The notes: generated by a model from the sequence alone, not told the origin. A DNA stretch of 64,000 bases from Psychrobacter coccoides (GCF_017498085.1 NZ_JAGBKM010000002.1:60846-124845), one strand, 5' to 3'. Shown: positions 10,385 to 21,776, counted from the stretch's first letter. A program made the numbers and translations.

Positions 10385-10403
10385 GATAACGATAATAATT
10401 ATC
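10385..10403. promoter_or_regulatory. Fur box upstream of hemP
   Basis: GATAACGATAATAATTATC matches 17 of 19 positions of the classical Fur consensus GATAATGATAATCATTATC. It lies 58 bp upstream of the hemP start, and 107 bp upstream of the divergent mutT-type gene. On the minus strand a weak -35/-10 pair (TTATCG, 16 bp, TATAGC) overlaps or abuts the box, as expected for iron repression of hemP. Confidence 0.85.
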
Positions 10404-10509
10404 ATTTACATTGAGGTTTTTTGCAAGCGAATTTTAAAATAAATATTAGTCGTTGTGTAAACCACAGTCATATAAGCTTTTGTCATTTTTAAACAGTAGA
10501 GGCTATTTT

Positions 10510-11634
10510 ATGTCCATAAAGTCAGAGCAACAGCGAGTTGCTGCGCAAACCCATATCGTCAATGTCGCTGTGGCAGTGATTCATTATCAAGAGCAGTATC
10601 TGCTAGGGTTTCGAAGTGCCAAACAGCACCAGGGCAATCGCTACGAGTTTGTCGGTGGCAAGATAGATGCAGATGAAACGGACAAGCAGGCCCTCATACG
10701 TGAGGTCAATGAAGAGACAGGTATTAATATTCATGACAATACCATCGTCAAGCTCGGGCGTTTACATCACGATTATAGTGATAAGCAAGTATGCCTGCAG
10801 GTCTACAAGATTGAACTGACAACCAGACAGTATGACCAGCATAAATACTGTCAGTATGGTCTAGAGGGTCAGGCGCTGACATGGGCAGATAAAGATGAAG
10901 TGCTCGCTGGCAAATATCCTTTACCTGCGGCTAATCAAACGATTCTTACTTGGTTACGATTGCCGTCTTTGATAACAGTGACTTACGCATTATCAGACTT
11001 TGACCAGCATACAGATCCAGCAGCAGCGTGGTTGGCATATCATCGGCAGCACCTAGCAGCACAGGCATGGGTTTATGTTCGAATCAAAGCCCCAGACTCA
11101 AAAGCGATAACCAAGCAGCTGATGCAGTTGCGTCCAGATTTGCAGATGATTGTGCCCGATGATTTTACGTTTGATGGCTCCATGCTTGCTGAGTCCTTGC
11201 TCGATCAGACAGCGTCAAAATCGGCACTCACAGAACCTCAGGTTGTCGCCACGCACTTGACGCATGGTGATTTAATGCACTGGTATGCAGGCGCCAAGGA
11301 TACCTCTCAGAAGCGCCCACCATTATCGTCAGACCAGCCAATCATAGTAAGTTGTCACGATCTAGACAGTATTTATGCCGCCAATCAGTTGGCTGCCGAG
11401 CGTATACAGCAAGGTTTGCCAGTAGTGATCGGGATGTTTTTGTCGCCTGTGTTGGCTACCCAGACTCATCCAGATACCGTACCACTTGGCTGGATACAGT
11501 GGTCAGCACTTGCAGCGCATGCAGATATCCCTGTCATTGGCTTAGGTGGCCTTGCCCCAGATTTGTTACAAGACGCTAAAGTACAGGGTGCAGCAGCTAT
11601 AGCAGGTATTAGACAGTTTTTACAAAGCCACTAA
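10510..11634 (+). CDS. Nudix hydrolase (MutT-like) fused to ThiE/TenI-like domain
   Basis: The protein has 374 residues from ATG 10510, which has AGAGG upstream; an earlier in-frame start at 10453 adds 19 residues and lacks a ribosome site. The N-terminal Nudix domain carries the full Nudix box GX5EX7REUXEEXGU at about residues 50-72 (GKIDADETD...REVNEETGI), with the metal-binding glutamates intact. This supports an 8-oxo-dGTP-sanitising MutT role. The C-terminal ~200 residues resemble a thiamine-phosphate synthase/TenI barrel and end GLGGLAPDLL...AGIRQF. This two-domain layout is known in gammaproteobacteria such as Pseudomonas, and the C-terminal half is probably not a working ThiE. The gene is divergent from hemP. 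Confidence 0.85.
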   Translation: MSIKSEQQRVAAQTHIVNVAVAVIHYQEQYLLGFRSAKQHQGNRYEFVGGKIDADETDKQALIREVNEETGINIHDNTIVKLGRLHHDYSDKQVCLQVYKIELTTRQYDQHKYCQYGLEGQALTWADKDEVLAGKYPLPAANQTILTWLRLPSLITVTYALSDFDQHTDPAAAWLAYHRQHLAAQAWVYVRIKAPDSKAITKQLMQLRPDLQMIVPDDFTFDGSMLAESLLDQTASKSALTEPQVVATHLTHGDLMHWYAGAKDTSQKRPPLSSDQPIIVSCHDLDSIYAANQLAAERIQQGLPVVIGMFLSPVLATQTHPDTVPLGWIQWSALAAHADIPVIGLGGLAPDLLQDAKVQGAAAIAGIRQFLQSH

Positions 11635-12063
11635 TTGCAAAAGCGTTACTTGAGAAATCTCGCAATGACGATGAGTGTGGTCAAAATGTTCAAAGTGGAT
11701 AGGCCGTTTTTATTATCGGCTGTTATCCTATTGAATAAGTTGCAGCATTTATTTTTTGCTTGGTATTTAGACTTAGTGTTTTAGTAACTTTATATGCGTT
11801 TTATGGAGTAAAGAAAGCAATACTTACAAACCGTTGCGATTCCCTACATTGTCACACTGTTTTTACGATAGGGATATCCTTACTATATTATATGAAATTT
11901 TTAAGTGAATATAAGTCAGTAATCAGTCTTAAGAATGAGTCTCTAAAACGCTCTATTGACCTGTTTACGACCCCATCTTTTATATGGTCTCATAATCAAA
12001 TATCACGGGCGTTATACTGACTAGACATTTAGTATGAATTATTTATAGAGCAGTGATAATCTT
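11635..12063. other. Intergenic region before lipocalin gene
   Basis: A 429 bp AT-rich gap. A frame from TTG at 11760 to 12020 exists but has no ribosome site and reads as non-coding (Cys/Tyr/Phe-rich, irregular), so it is not called. A short separated inverted repeat (TCCCTA...TAGGGA, ~11842-11876) is present. No promoter or RNA gene can be supported. Confidence 0.4.
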
Positions 12064-13014
12064 ATGAAAACCAATATAAAAAGTAATGAGCCTACTGTTT
12101 TAGAGAACGCTCATCGAGAGACAACCGATGAGCCGTCTCAGCAGTGCCAAAAACGCAACAAGCAATACTTAAGCCGCACTCAAACCGGAGCCGCCAGTAA
12201 TGATGATGAATACGACCATCAGCATCTCGCTGTGGCTGCACACGAGCAGTGGAATGAAAAAGTCTCTTACCTTAATCAAAAGCCGTCTGAGACTTTAAAA
12301 ACTAAGCAGAATGAGACAGAACCAAACAGTCAGATTCCGGAGCGTGTGTTTATGAATGGATTACTCAAGCATACTGGGATTGCGCTGGCTATTATTGTGC
12401 CATTAGCAGCCATTTCTGCCTATGCAGCGTCTGCGGTTATACCTACTGAAAGTGATGAAAAGGCCATGACGAAGACAGCAGAAGTGACGCCCACAACGAT
12501 TGTTCATCATTCTGCCAATGAGCCAACGCCAGTAGACAGTATTGACCTCAAGCAATATGTTGGCACTTGGTACGAGATAGGGCGGCTACCGATGTATTTT
12601 CAGCGCAACTGCGTGAGTGATGTTACAGCCACTTATACCGAAACAGCAGAGAGCTCAAACATTTCGGTATTAAACAGATGCAAAGGCGAAGATGGCGAGT
12701 TTATTGAGGCTGAAGGTGTTGCGAAGCCTGTCGATGCGGCGGGAAGCAAATTGAAAGTGACCTTTTTACCTTCTTGGATTCGCTGGTTGCCTGTCGGACG
12801 TGCAGATTACTGGGTACTGGCGCATGATCCAAGTTATCAAACCGCGCTAGTAGGAACGCCTGATCTGGACTATCTATGGTTGCTAGCACGCTCGCCTAAT
12901 ATCTCTCAACAAACTTATGCCAAATATCGTCAGATTGCCCAGCAACAAGGCTATAATCTAAAAGAATTTAAGCTTACTGAGCACGATGGTCAAACGGTCA
13001 AGCTGGTACCTTGA
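12064..13014 (+). CDS. Lipocalin family protein (Blc-like)
   Basis: The protein has 316 residues from ATG 12064. The lipocalin domain covers about residues 155-316 and carries the family signature GTWYEI (167-172), with a YWVLAHDP...WLLARSP pattern typical of bacterial lipocalin Blc (lipid binding, envelope stress or membrane repair). Before it lies a hydrophobic stretch (GIALAIIVPLAAISAYAA, ~101-118) that looks like a signal peptide or anchor, with no lipobox cysteine, unlike Blc lipoproteins. Residues 1-96 are polar and low-complexity. An internal ATG at 12352 (M97) has GGAG nine bases upstream and would give a 220-residue protein starting directly with a normal signal peptide. That shorter start is biologically attractive, and which is used cannot be decided here. 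Confidence 0.85.
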   Translation: MKTNIKSNEPTVLENAHRETTDEPSQQCQKRNKQYLSRTQTGAASNDDEYDHQHLAVAAHEQWNEKVSYLNQKPSETLKTKQNETEPNSQIPERVFMNGLLKHTGIALAIIVPLAAISAYAASAVIPTESDEKAMTKTAEVTPTTIVHHSANEPTPVDSIDLKQYVGTWYEIGRLPMYFQRNCVSDVTATYTETAESSNISVLNRCKGEDGEFIEAEGVAKPVDAAGSKLKVTFLPSWIRWLPVGRADYWVLAHDPSYQTALVGTPDLDYLWLLARSPNISQQTYAKYRQIAQQQGYNLKEFKLTEHDGQTVKLVP

Positions 13015-13103
13015 TATTCAATAGCATTATATTTAGATAGCAGAATGCTTTATGATACACTCGTTGTGTCAATCTTTGATCTGTATATTCTATTTAAAAA
13101 TAC

Positions 13104-13141
13104 CATTTGCTCTGAAAAGCACTGCTTTTTAGGGGCAAATG
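13104..13141. repeat. Imperfect hairpin in lipocalin-gap spacer
   Basis: The left arm CATTTGCTCTGAAAAG pairs with the right arm CTTTTTAGGGGCAAATG around a very short loop. It lies in the 359 bp spacer between the lipocalin gene and the GAPDH gene. There is no T-run directly after it, so it is not a standard terminator. The rest of the spacer shows nothing firm. Confidence 0.45.
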
Positions 13142-13373
13142 TTAGTAATAATGGTTATCACTGGCAAAATAAGGCGTTTTGAGCTAAAATCATTAGCCAT
13201 TAATTGCCTTGATGAGGGTAATAGCCCTGTACAACATTTATTATCTTGTCATGGTAGCCCTATATCGTAGCGATTGACCCTAGTTTCTCAATAGTACTCT
13301 TATCTGACATTTCTGTTGTTATACATCATCAACTTCAATTCATTACATTTTACTGACCATAAGGATGTTTCTC

Positions 13374-14810
13374 GTGAGCCAAGCTGATACCTTACGCCAA
13401 TTGCATCAAGACCATTTAAGCAGCTATAACAATCAAGAACAACAAGCGATTGAGCTGATTGGACTATTAAATAAACTATATAATGAACAAGATGTACAAG
13501 TGACTTTGTTCGGTGAAACTTTGGATACCACTTCAGTCGGTCAGGTATTGGCATTGCATCAAAAAGCAGCCCTACGTGATACAGACGCTCAGCCCATTGC
13601 GATTGCAGATACTTTAGCGATGGTCAAGGCTTTAGCAGCTAGCAGCGATATTCAGGCCGCCCGTGTCGATGTCGGTCAATTGATTGCAAATGACAGTGAT
13701 ATACAGTCAGCTTTGCAAGCCATTAATACAGATAAACAAGCGATTAATGAGGCTACTGACGTGGTGTTATATGGCTTCGGTCGTATCGGGCGCATATTAA
13801 CTCGTTTGTTGCTGTCTCAAGCATCAAGCGCTAAAGGGTTGCAACTAAAAGCCATCGTCGTACGTCCTGCAGCCGCTGGGGATTTGGCGAAGCGTGCTTC
13901 ATTACTTGAGCGTGACTCAATTCATGGTAGCTTTGCGGGCGGTGTCAGTATCGATGAGGACAATAACGGCATGGTTATTAATGGCCGTTTTGTACAAGTG
14001 ATTTATGCCAACGATCCAAGTGAGATCGATTATACGGCCTATGGTATCGACAATGCCTTAATTATTGACAATACAGGTATTTGGAAGGATGAAGCCGGTC
14101 TTGGTAAGCACTTGCAAGCCAAAGGGGTGCAAAAGGTATTGCTGACAGCACCTGCAGGCGGTGAGATCAAAAACGTCGTTTATGGCGTCAATAATGACAC
14201 CATCGGTGACGACACTATCGTCAGTGCTGCCAGCTGTACGACCAATGCTATCACGCCATCATTAAAGGTTTTAAATGATGAGTTTGGTATCGAAAATGGT
14301 CATGTCGAGACGATTCATGCCTTTACCAACGATCAAAACTTGATTGACAACTATCATAAAGCCGACCGCCGTGGCCGTAGTGCAGTATTAAATATGGTCA
14401 TCACCAGTACAGGAGCTGCAAAAGCGGTTGGTAAAGCGCTACCTGAGCTGAGCGGTAAACTGACAGGTAATGCGATTCGTGTACCAACGCCAAATGTAAG
14501 TTTAGCAATACTGAACTTGAACTTAAAAAAAGCGCCAGAAAGTGCAGAGGCATTAAATGAGTTCATGCGCAAAATGGCCAACAGTAGCACGTGGCAGTCA
14601 CAAATCGCTTATACTGACTCTACAGAAGCCGTATCTACCGACTTCGTCGGCACTCAGCATGTCGGTATCGTAGATGCGCAAGCGACTATTGTCACTGACA
14701 ATCATGCTACCGTTTATATCTGGTATGACAATGAAGTGGGTTATAGTACACAAGTACTACGTTTGGCCACGCAAATGGCAGGTATTAACTATACTCAAAT
14801 TCCTGCATAA
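13374..14810 (+). CDS. gap: Glyceraldehyde-3-phosphate dehydrogenase, long form
   Basis: The protein has 478 residues from GTG 13374, which has AAGGA exactly eight bases upstream. The ATG at 13365 overlaps that ribosome site and is less likely. About 125 N-terminal helical residues of unclear role precede the NAD-binding fold (GFGRIGR at ~134-140) and the catalytic domain with active-site Cys in ASCTTN (C288). The C-terminus keeps the WYDNEVGYS motif. The enzyme oxidises or forms glyceraldehyde 3-phosphate and 1,3-bisphosphoglycerate with NAD(P) and phosphate. Classical GAPDH has ~335 residues; the ~460-480-residue form is a recognised subgroup in Pseudomonas and Moraxellaceae, often thought gluconeogenic. 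The gene stands alone. Confidence 0.92.
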   Translation: MSQADTLRQLHQDHLSSYNNQEQQAIELIGLLNKLYNEQDVQVTLFGETLDTTSVGQVLALHQKAALRDTDAQPIAIADTLAMVKALAASSDIQAARVDVGQLIANDSDIQSALQAINTDKQAINEATDVVLYGFGRIGRILTRLLLSQASSAKGLQLKAIVVRPAAAGDLAKRASLLERDSIHGSFAGGVSIDEDNNGMVINGRFVQVIYANDPSEIDYTAYGIDNALIIDNTGIWKDEAGLGKHLQAKGVQKVLLTAPAGGEIKNVVYGVNNDTIGDDTIVSAASCTTNAITPSLKVLNDEFGIENGHVETIHAFTNDQNLIDNYHKADRRGRSAVLNMVITSTGAAKAVGKALPELSGKLTGNAIRVPTPNVSLAILNLNLKKAPESAEALNEFMRKMANSSTWQSQIAYTDSTEAVSTDFVGTQHVGIVDAQATIVTDNHATVYIWYDNEVGYSTQVLRLATQMAGINYTQIPA

Positions 14811-16351
<1,541 letters not shown>

Positions 16352-16451
16352 TAACCGATGCGCTCTAAGACAGTAGAGTGATAGGGCGCTTATTTACAAA
16401 CACATAATGTATAAATTTAATTCGCAATAAATAGTATAGATAGGAGTTTTT

Positions 16452-17624
16452 ATGGCAGGTGACATAGAACAAACGACCGAAGAAGCAAGGTTTATTAAGC
16501 AAGACCGTAACTTTGATATTCAGCGTGTTATTGTCAAGATTGGCTCATCGCTATTAACCAATAATGGTCGTGGGCTGGATCGTACTGCCATTTATGAGTG
16601 GGCAAAACAAATCGCAAAACTACACAACCAAGGCATGGAGGTACTACTGGTATCTTCAGGTGCGGTAGCAGAGGGTGTGGTGCGCATGAACTTAGAAGAG
16701 CGGCCAAAAAAACTTGCGGCGTTACAAGCCTGTGCGTCTATCGGGCAAATGGGGCTGATCGAAACCTGGTGGTCAGCATTGATTCAGCATGGTGTACAAA
16801 GCTCGCAGTTATTGCTGACTCATGATGACTTATCAAATCGTAGCCGTTATTTGAACACAGCCAGTGCATTGACTCAGCTACTAGATTGGCGAGTGCTACC
16901 AGTCATCAACGAAAACGATACTATTACGATTGATGAGATTAAGTTTGGTGATAACGATACTTTAGGGGCGATGGCAGCCGCTATGGTTCATGCCGATTTA
17001 TATATTATCTTAACTGACCAAGAAGGCGTCTTTACTGACAATCCTCGTGAAAATCCTGATGCAAAAATGATTCGCCAAGAGCGAGCTATGGCAGATTATC
17101 TGTTTGATATCGCCGGTGATGGCGGCAAATTAGGACGTGGTGGCATGTTGACCAAGATACGTGCCGGTCGCCTAGCCGCTATGGGTGGCTGTCCAACAGT
17201 CATTGTGAGTGGTGCTATTGATAATGTCATCACTCGTGTGGTGTCAGGTGAAGCAGTGGGTACTTTATTAACCACCAATGAGCAAGATAAAATCATCGCT
17301 CGTAAACAGTGGATAGCTGCCCATTTACGTATGTCAGGTACCTTGATAGTCGATGACGGTGCTGCCAAAGCGTTGACCGAATTAAATAAGAGCTTATTAC
17401 CAGTAGGTGTCGTAGAGGTACGTGGCGACTTTGATGAAGGTGATGTGGTAGAGATCGTTCATCAAGACACCAGTGAGCGTTTGGCAGTGGGTCAAGTCAA
17501 CTTTTCATCCTATGACGCTCGCCAAGTGGCTCGGGAGCGTACAGAGAAGTTTGACAAGATTCTTGGTGATAAAGAAGAGCGTGTGGTTATGGTTCATCGT
17601 GATAATTTAGCATTGTCTATGTGA
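16452..17624 (+). CDS. proB: Glutamate 5-kinase
   Basis: The protein has 390 residues; the ATG has AGGAG six bases upstream. The kinase domain starts at VIVKIGSSLLTNNG (~26), with the motifs LLVSSGAVAEG, VINENDTI, KFGDNDTLGA and LGRGGMLTKI expected of glutamate 5-kinase. A C-terminal PUA domain covers ~300-375 (SLLPVGVVEVRGDFDEGDVV). It makes gamma-glutamyl phosphate, the first step of proline synthesis, and is normally feedback-inhibited by proline. About 20 extra N-terminal residues precede the usual start. Confidence 0.96.
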   Translation: MAGDIEQTTEEARFIKQDRNFDIQRVIVKIGSSLLTNNGRGLDRTAIYEWAKQIAKLHNQGMEVLLVSSGAVAEGVVRMNLEERPKKLAALQACASIGQMGLIETWWSALIQHGVQSSQLLLTHDDLSNRSRYLNTASALTQLLDWRVLPVINENDTITIDEIKFGDNDTLGAMAAAMVHADLYIILTDQEGVFTDNPRENPDAKMIRQERAMADYLFDIAGDGGKLGRGGMLTKIRAGRLAAMGGCPTVIVSGAIDNVITRVVSGEAVGTLLTTNEQDKIIARKQWIAAHLRMSGTLIVDDGAAKALTELNKSLLPVGVVEVRGDFDEGDVVEIVHQDTSERLAVGQVNFSSYDARQVARERTEKFDKILGDKEERVVMVHRDNLALSM

Positions 17625-17771
17625 TCCACTATGTTGCTGTCAGCTACCTTGTTTATATTAGATGCCTTGAGGTAATGGTTTTTCATGGTGGTTTAATCTG
17701 ATTTATTTATTATTCATTCTTATTTTTGACGATGTCAGCGATGAGATTTTTAGCATTTTGGAGATTTGTGC

Positions 17772-18908
17772 ATGAGCGCTTTAGATAATACCAACGCAAA
17801 CCAGCATAACTTTGCGCCATTAAAAAACGATAGGTTGCTGCGAGCGCTGCGTTTTGAGCCTATAGATACGACGCCTGTATGGATGATGCGTCAAGCTGGC
17901 CGTTATTTGCCAGAATATAAAGCCACACGTGCAGAAGCCGGTGATTTTATGAGCTTGTGCCGAGACACCGCCCGTGCTACTGAAGTGACGCTACAGCCTT
18001 TACGCCGTATGGACTTAGATGCTGCGATCTTATTTAGTGATATTTTGACCATTCCTGATGCGATGGGTCTGGGTCTATACTTTGAGACAGGCGAGGGCCC
18101 TAAGTTTAAGCACCCTATCCGCAAACAAGCAGATCTTGATAGATTGCCTACGCTTGATGTCAATGATTCGCTCGACTATGTCATGCGTGCAGTGACCAGC
18201 ATTCGTAAAGCATTAAACGGTCAAGTGCCTTTATTTGGTTTTTCTGGTAGTCCTTGGACGCTTGCCACTTACATGATTGAAGGAGGCAGCTCAAAAGATT
18301 ATCGCTATACTAAGGGCTTCTTATATAGTAACCCTGAGTTTTTACATCAGCTATTAGATAAGCTGGCGGTCGCTGTGATTGACTATTTGGATGCGCAAGT
18401 CGTGGCAGGGGCTCAGATATTACAAATATTTGACAGTTGGGGTGGTGCATTAGCCCATCGTCAGTTTGTGGACTTTTCGCATGCTTACAATAAGCGTATC
18501 GTTGCTGAGTTGAAGGTACGTCATCCAGATATACCTGTGGTCTTATTCACCAAAGGTGGTGGCCTCTGGCTTGATATCCAAGCTGATAGTGAGGCGGATG
18601 CTTTAGGTCTCGATTGGACGATGCCGCTCGATCGTGCCCGTCAAGTCTTGGCAGAAAGCCAGCGCAACCTCACCAAACAACATAAAAAAATACAGCGTAA
18701 TAAAGCCATTCAGGGTAACTTAGATCCAGCCACGCTCTATGGCTCGCCCGAGCTCATTCGTTCTGAGACTACAGCGATGCTCGATCGTGCTTACGCCAAT
18801 GGTGAAAAAACGGGCTATGTGGCAAACTTAGGTCATGGTATCACTCAGTGGGTTGATCCTGAGCGTGCAAAAGTATTTATCGATGCGGTACATGATTATC
18901 AGATTTAA
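17772..18908 (+). CDS. hemE: Uroporphyrinogen decarboxylase
   Basis: The protein has 378 residues from ATG 17772, which has GGAG eight bases upstream; a TTG two codons earlier is not needed. Signature motifs are [15 protein letters not shown] near the N-terminus and [17 protein letters not shown] centrally, with FTKGGG and the C-terminal NLGHGI. It decarboxylates uroporphyrinogen III to coproporphyrinogen III on the haem pathway. The length exceeds E. coli HemE (354) by a short polar N-terminus and a [11 protein letters not shown] insertion. It has its own 147 bp upstream region and no operon partner. Confidence 0.97.
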   Translation: MSALDNTNANQHNFAPLKNDRLLRALRFEPIDTTPVWMMRQAGRYLPEYKATRAEAGDFMSLCRDTARATEVTLQPLRRMDLDAAILFSDILTIPDAMGLGLYFETGEGPKFKHPIRKQADLDRLPTLDVNDSLDYVMRAVTSIRKALNGQVPLFGFSGSPWTLATYMIEGGSSKDYRYTKGFLYSNPEFLHQLLDKLAVAVIDYLDAQVVAGAQILQIFDSWGGALAHRQFVDFSHAYNKRIVAELKVRHPDIPVVLFTKGGGLWLDIQADSEADALGLDWTMPLDRARQVLAESQRNLTKQHKKIQRNKAIQGNLDPATLYGSPELIRSETTAMLDRAYANGEKTGYVANLGHGITQWVDPERAKVFIDAVHDYQI

Positions 18909-19003
18909 GTGTCGTCAATCATAGGCAGACATACACTACCACTAGACTTTAATGCGATATTTAAAGTGCTACATTTAATGACTTATTAGTAAAAGGACAT
19001 CTT

Positions 19004-20071
19004 ATGATATCAGCAGCTATCGTTGGCGGGACGGGCTATACAGGTGTTGAACTGATCCGTCTGTTATCCGCTCATCCTGAGGTGTCCATTGATCTACTGA
19101 CTTCACGCAGTGAAGCAGGTACTCGTGCGGATGAGATATTTCCAAGTTTGCGCGGGATCTCAGACATTGTGTTTAGTGATCTGGGTGATGAGACGTTAGA
19201 TGCTTTACAAAAATGTGATGTGGTGTTTTTTGCAACCCCGCATGGTGTAGCGATGAAGCAAGCGGAAGCTTTAACGCAAGCGGGTGTGAAAGTGGTGGAT
19301 TTGGCGGCTGACTTTCGTCTGCAGTCATTGATAGACTTTGAAACCTGGTATCAGCAGCCACATAGCTGTCCAGAGTTGCTAAAAAGTGCCGTGTATGGCC
19401 TACCTGAAATCAATCGAGAAAAGCTTGCTGACGCTTTAGTCGTGGGGAACCCGGGTTGCTATCCAACGACTGCAATATTGGGACTAAAACCAATCATTGA
19501 GCTGCAAAATAAGCAAGATACCCGTTTGATTGAGCCCCGCATCGTGATTGATGCCAAGTCAGGGGTTTCGGGTGCGGGTCGCCAGGCAAGCTTAGCACTC
19601 AATTATGCGGAAACGACTGATAACTTTAAGGCTTACGGTATAAAAGGGCATCGTCATTTACCAGAAATTGAACAAGGTATTGAGCAGTTATTAAGCAGTC
19701 AGTTTAAGCACAAAATCCGTTTTTTACCACATTTGGTGCCGATGATTCGTGGTATGTTCAGCACTATACATCTGGAGCTAACTACAGAGGGCTGTGCTGT
19801 AGATTGGCAACAAGCATTTGAGACCAGTTATGCTGAAGAGGCGTTTATTGATGTGTTGCCAGCAGGCGTCTACCCTGATACTCGCAGTGTGCGTGCCAGC
19901 AACCGCCTACGTATTGCGGTCCATCAAGATGCAACACGTGGTGAGCTTACGGTTATGGTTGTGCAGGACAATCTAGTAAAAGGCGCAGCAGGGCAGGCGA
20001 TTCAAAACATGAACGTGATGTTTGGGCTTGATGAGACGTTAGGCTTGAATGCAGCGCCCATTGTCCCTTAA
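19004..20071 (+). CDS. argC: N-acetyl-gamma-glutamyl-phosphate reductase
   Basis: The protein has 355 residues; the ATG has AAAGGA eight bases upstream. The N-terminal nucleotide-binding motif is IVGGTGYTGVELIRLL, and the catalytic cysteine is C152 in GNPGCYPT. KSGVSGAGR and KGHRHLPEIEQ complete the type 1 ArgC pattern. It reduces N-acetylglutamyl phosphate with NADPH in arginine biosynthesis, in the cytoplasm. The other arg genes are not nearby. Confidence 0.97.
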   Translation: MISAAIVGGTGYTGVELIRLLSAHPEVSIDLLTSRSEAGTRADEIFPSLRGISDIVFSDLGDETLDALQKCDVVFFATPHGVAMKQAEALTQAGVKVVDLAADFRLQSLIDFETWYQQPHSCPELLKSAVYGLPEINREKLADALVVGNPGCYPTTAILGLKPIIELQNKQDTRLIEPRIVIDAKSGVSGAGRQASLALNYAETTDNFKAYGIKGHRHLPEIEQGIEQLLSSQFKHKIRFLPHLVPMIRGMFSTIHLELTTEGCAVDWQQAFETSYAEEAFIDVLPAGVYPDTRSVRASNRLRIAVHQDATRGELTVMVVQDNLVKGAAGQAIQNMNVMFGLDETLGLNAAPIVP

Positions 20072-20219
20072 CGCTGCGTCAATAATTTGACATATAATGG
20101 TCTAATCAGTTATTACAGAACCTTTACTGTTAAGTCATTCTACTTACAGCCCTTTGCTAGGTATTGACTTTAAATTCCGTTATACTATTTTGTTCTTACG
20201 GTTAAGAAATACTGTCTAA

Positions 20220-21131
20220 ATGCGTCTCAAATCTGCTTTTTGCTCGCCTTTGCAGTCAGCATTTTTAGTAGGTCACGCCTTTATATATGTACCTTCTGAA
20301 GCTAAACCTGATTTGATAATGCAGTCATCCATGTATAAGGCCTATCGTATAAAAAGTCATATAAAAAGCCGTATAAAAAATAGTTCAACGGTTGGTTGTC
20401 AGCAGCAAGGTGCATCGACGTTGCTATTTGCCTTATTTGCGGTAGCGGTGCTGACTACGGCGGTGGTGGCGCTGACTTTTGGCCACATGTTTGGTTATCA
20501 ACGTGGCTATCATGCTTTACAGACAGAGACTGAGCAAGCAGCCATTGATAATGAGCAGGTGACGAATGAACTCGAAGACTTACGTATCAGTAATAAAGTA
20601 TTAAGCAGTCAGGCAGAGACCGCCAAGCAAGAGCTGGCAATTAGCTTGGCAAACCTAGAAGAGCTGCGTCGCAATCAGCAAGAGCTAAAAGTAGAAAGCG
20701 AGCAGGTTGCACAGCTCAATCAGTTGTATGCCAAGGTTATTACGGAACAAGGCGGTATGGCACTACAAGTACTTGGTGCTAAAATTGAACCCTTGCCCGA
20801 AAACGCTTTTGAATATGGCTTTGATGTAGGGATGCTTAGTGAAGACGGAGAGGCCAAGAGTCTAACAGTGACTTTGACCTTACAAAATCAAGATAGCTTT
20901 GTAGAGGTGCCGCTAAATCCTACAGGCTATGCCATCGAAGGCATCGTACGTATACGAGGGCGCTTTGTGATGCCCGATAACTTTGATCCCCTGCAGGTTA
21001 AGCTGAGTCTAGAAGCAGATGGTCAGGAGGTTGAGCAGTTATATGACTGGCAGCTGGGTGATAGGGTCGATAGTATGCCATTGTCACTTTTAGACCTACC
21101 AGAGATCGATCAAAGTCCGATTCAGCCCTAA
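20220..21131 (+). CDS. Membrane-anchored coiled-coil protein, DUF6776-like
   Basis: The protein has up to 303 residues. A single transmembrane segment (LLFALFAVAVLTTAVVALTF) is followed by a tyrosine/glycine turn (GYQRGYHAL), a coiled coil (~100-170, Glu/Gln/Leu-rich) and a beta-rich C-terminal domain with LTLQNQDSFVEV and RIRGRFVMP. The layout fits the uncharacterised DUF6776 family of gammaproteobacteria. The start is uncertain: ATGs at 20220, 20319 and 20331 are all in frame without a clear ribosome site, and the shorter ones put the membrane segment nearer the N-terminus. The function is unknown. Confidence 0.7.
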   Translation: MRLKSAFCSPLQSAFLVGHAFIYVPSEAKPDLIMQSSMYKAYRIKSHIKSRIKNSSTVGCQQQGASTLLFALFAVAVLTTAVVALTFGHMFGYQRGYHALQTETEQAAIDNEQVTNELEDLRISNKVLSSQAETAKQELAISLANLEELRRNQQELKVESEQVAQLNQLYAKVITEQGGMALQVLGAKIEPLPENAFEYGFDVGMLSEDGEAKSLTVTLTLQNQDSFVEVPLNPTGYAIEGIVRIRGRFVMPDNFDPLQVKLSLEADGQEVEQLYDWQLGDRVDSMPLSLLDLPEIDQSPIQP

Positions 21132-21220
21132 ACACGTCAATGACCACAGTTGTCATGGTGATGACGTGATCACCACTCTCACTTTTATATTCTCAGTTTA
21201 TTTTATAATATTATTTGACT

Positions 21221-21640
21221 ATGACCATGATACAAAGATTCATCCATGCCGAACCTGCGGTTTTAGATTGGCACTTTCCAAGTTTGCCTGCCACTTTGCC
21301 AGCTGACCATCGAGCTCACGACAGTGATACCGATACTGACCCCCAAGCAGATGTACTGGTAGCAGAGCCTGAGATTGCCAAGCCGCCAATGTATGCGGTA
21401 GTCATGTATAATGATAACTACACACCAATGGAGTTTGTAGTGTACATTCTGCAGTCTGAGTTTCGCCATAATATTGATACTGCGGTTGAGATTATGCTGA
21501 CCATTCATAACAGCAGTAAAGGCATCGCTGGTATCTATCCTAAAGATATTGCTGAAACAAAAGCAAAAAAAGTAAACAGTTTGGCCCATCGTGAAGGCTA
21601 TCCATTACTGACTCAAATAGAACCTCATCAAGGCGAGTAA
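21221..21640 (+). CDS. clpS: ATP-dependent Clp protease adaptor ClpS
   Basis: The protein has 139 residues from ATG 21221; ATG 21227 and TTG 21215 are close alternatives. The core is canonical: PPMYAVVMYNDNYTPMEFVV, a helix with H-x-H-like residues (LTIHNSSKGIAGIYPKDIAETK) and VNSLAHREGYPL. ClpS docks on the ClpA N-domain and delivers N-degron substrates; the Asn/Asp of YNDNYT and the Met bind the N-terminal residue. The N-terminal extension of ~50 residues is longer than usual. clpA lies downstream but 688 bp away, which is unusually far. Confidence 0.95.
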   Translation: MTMIQRFIHAEPAVLDWHFPSLPATLPADHRAHDSDTDTDPQADVLVAEPEIAKPPMYAVVMYNDNYTPMEFVVYILQSEFRHNIDTAVEIMLTIHNSSKGIAGIYPKDIAETKAKKVNSLAHREGYPLLTQIEPHQGE

Positions 21641-21776
21641 GCATACGGCCGGTGCGCCCGAAACAGCTTGCACAACACTGCTTTATTTTCTCATAGATAT
21701 ACCGCTCTTCATGCACCGTATGTCCTTGTTTATTCTTGATTTTTATCAAACCTCCCTCATATTAGTATTATGGATA

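Noticed and set aside
11760..12020. Open frame before the lipocalin gene
   Set aside because: It starts at TTG without a ribosome site, and the protein has irregular composition and no family features; AT-rich spacer explains it.
20164..20186. Promoter TTGACT/TATACT before the coiled-coil protein gene
   Set aside because: The spacer is only 11 bp, too short for a sigma70 promoter.
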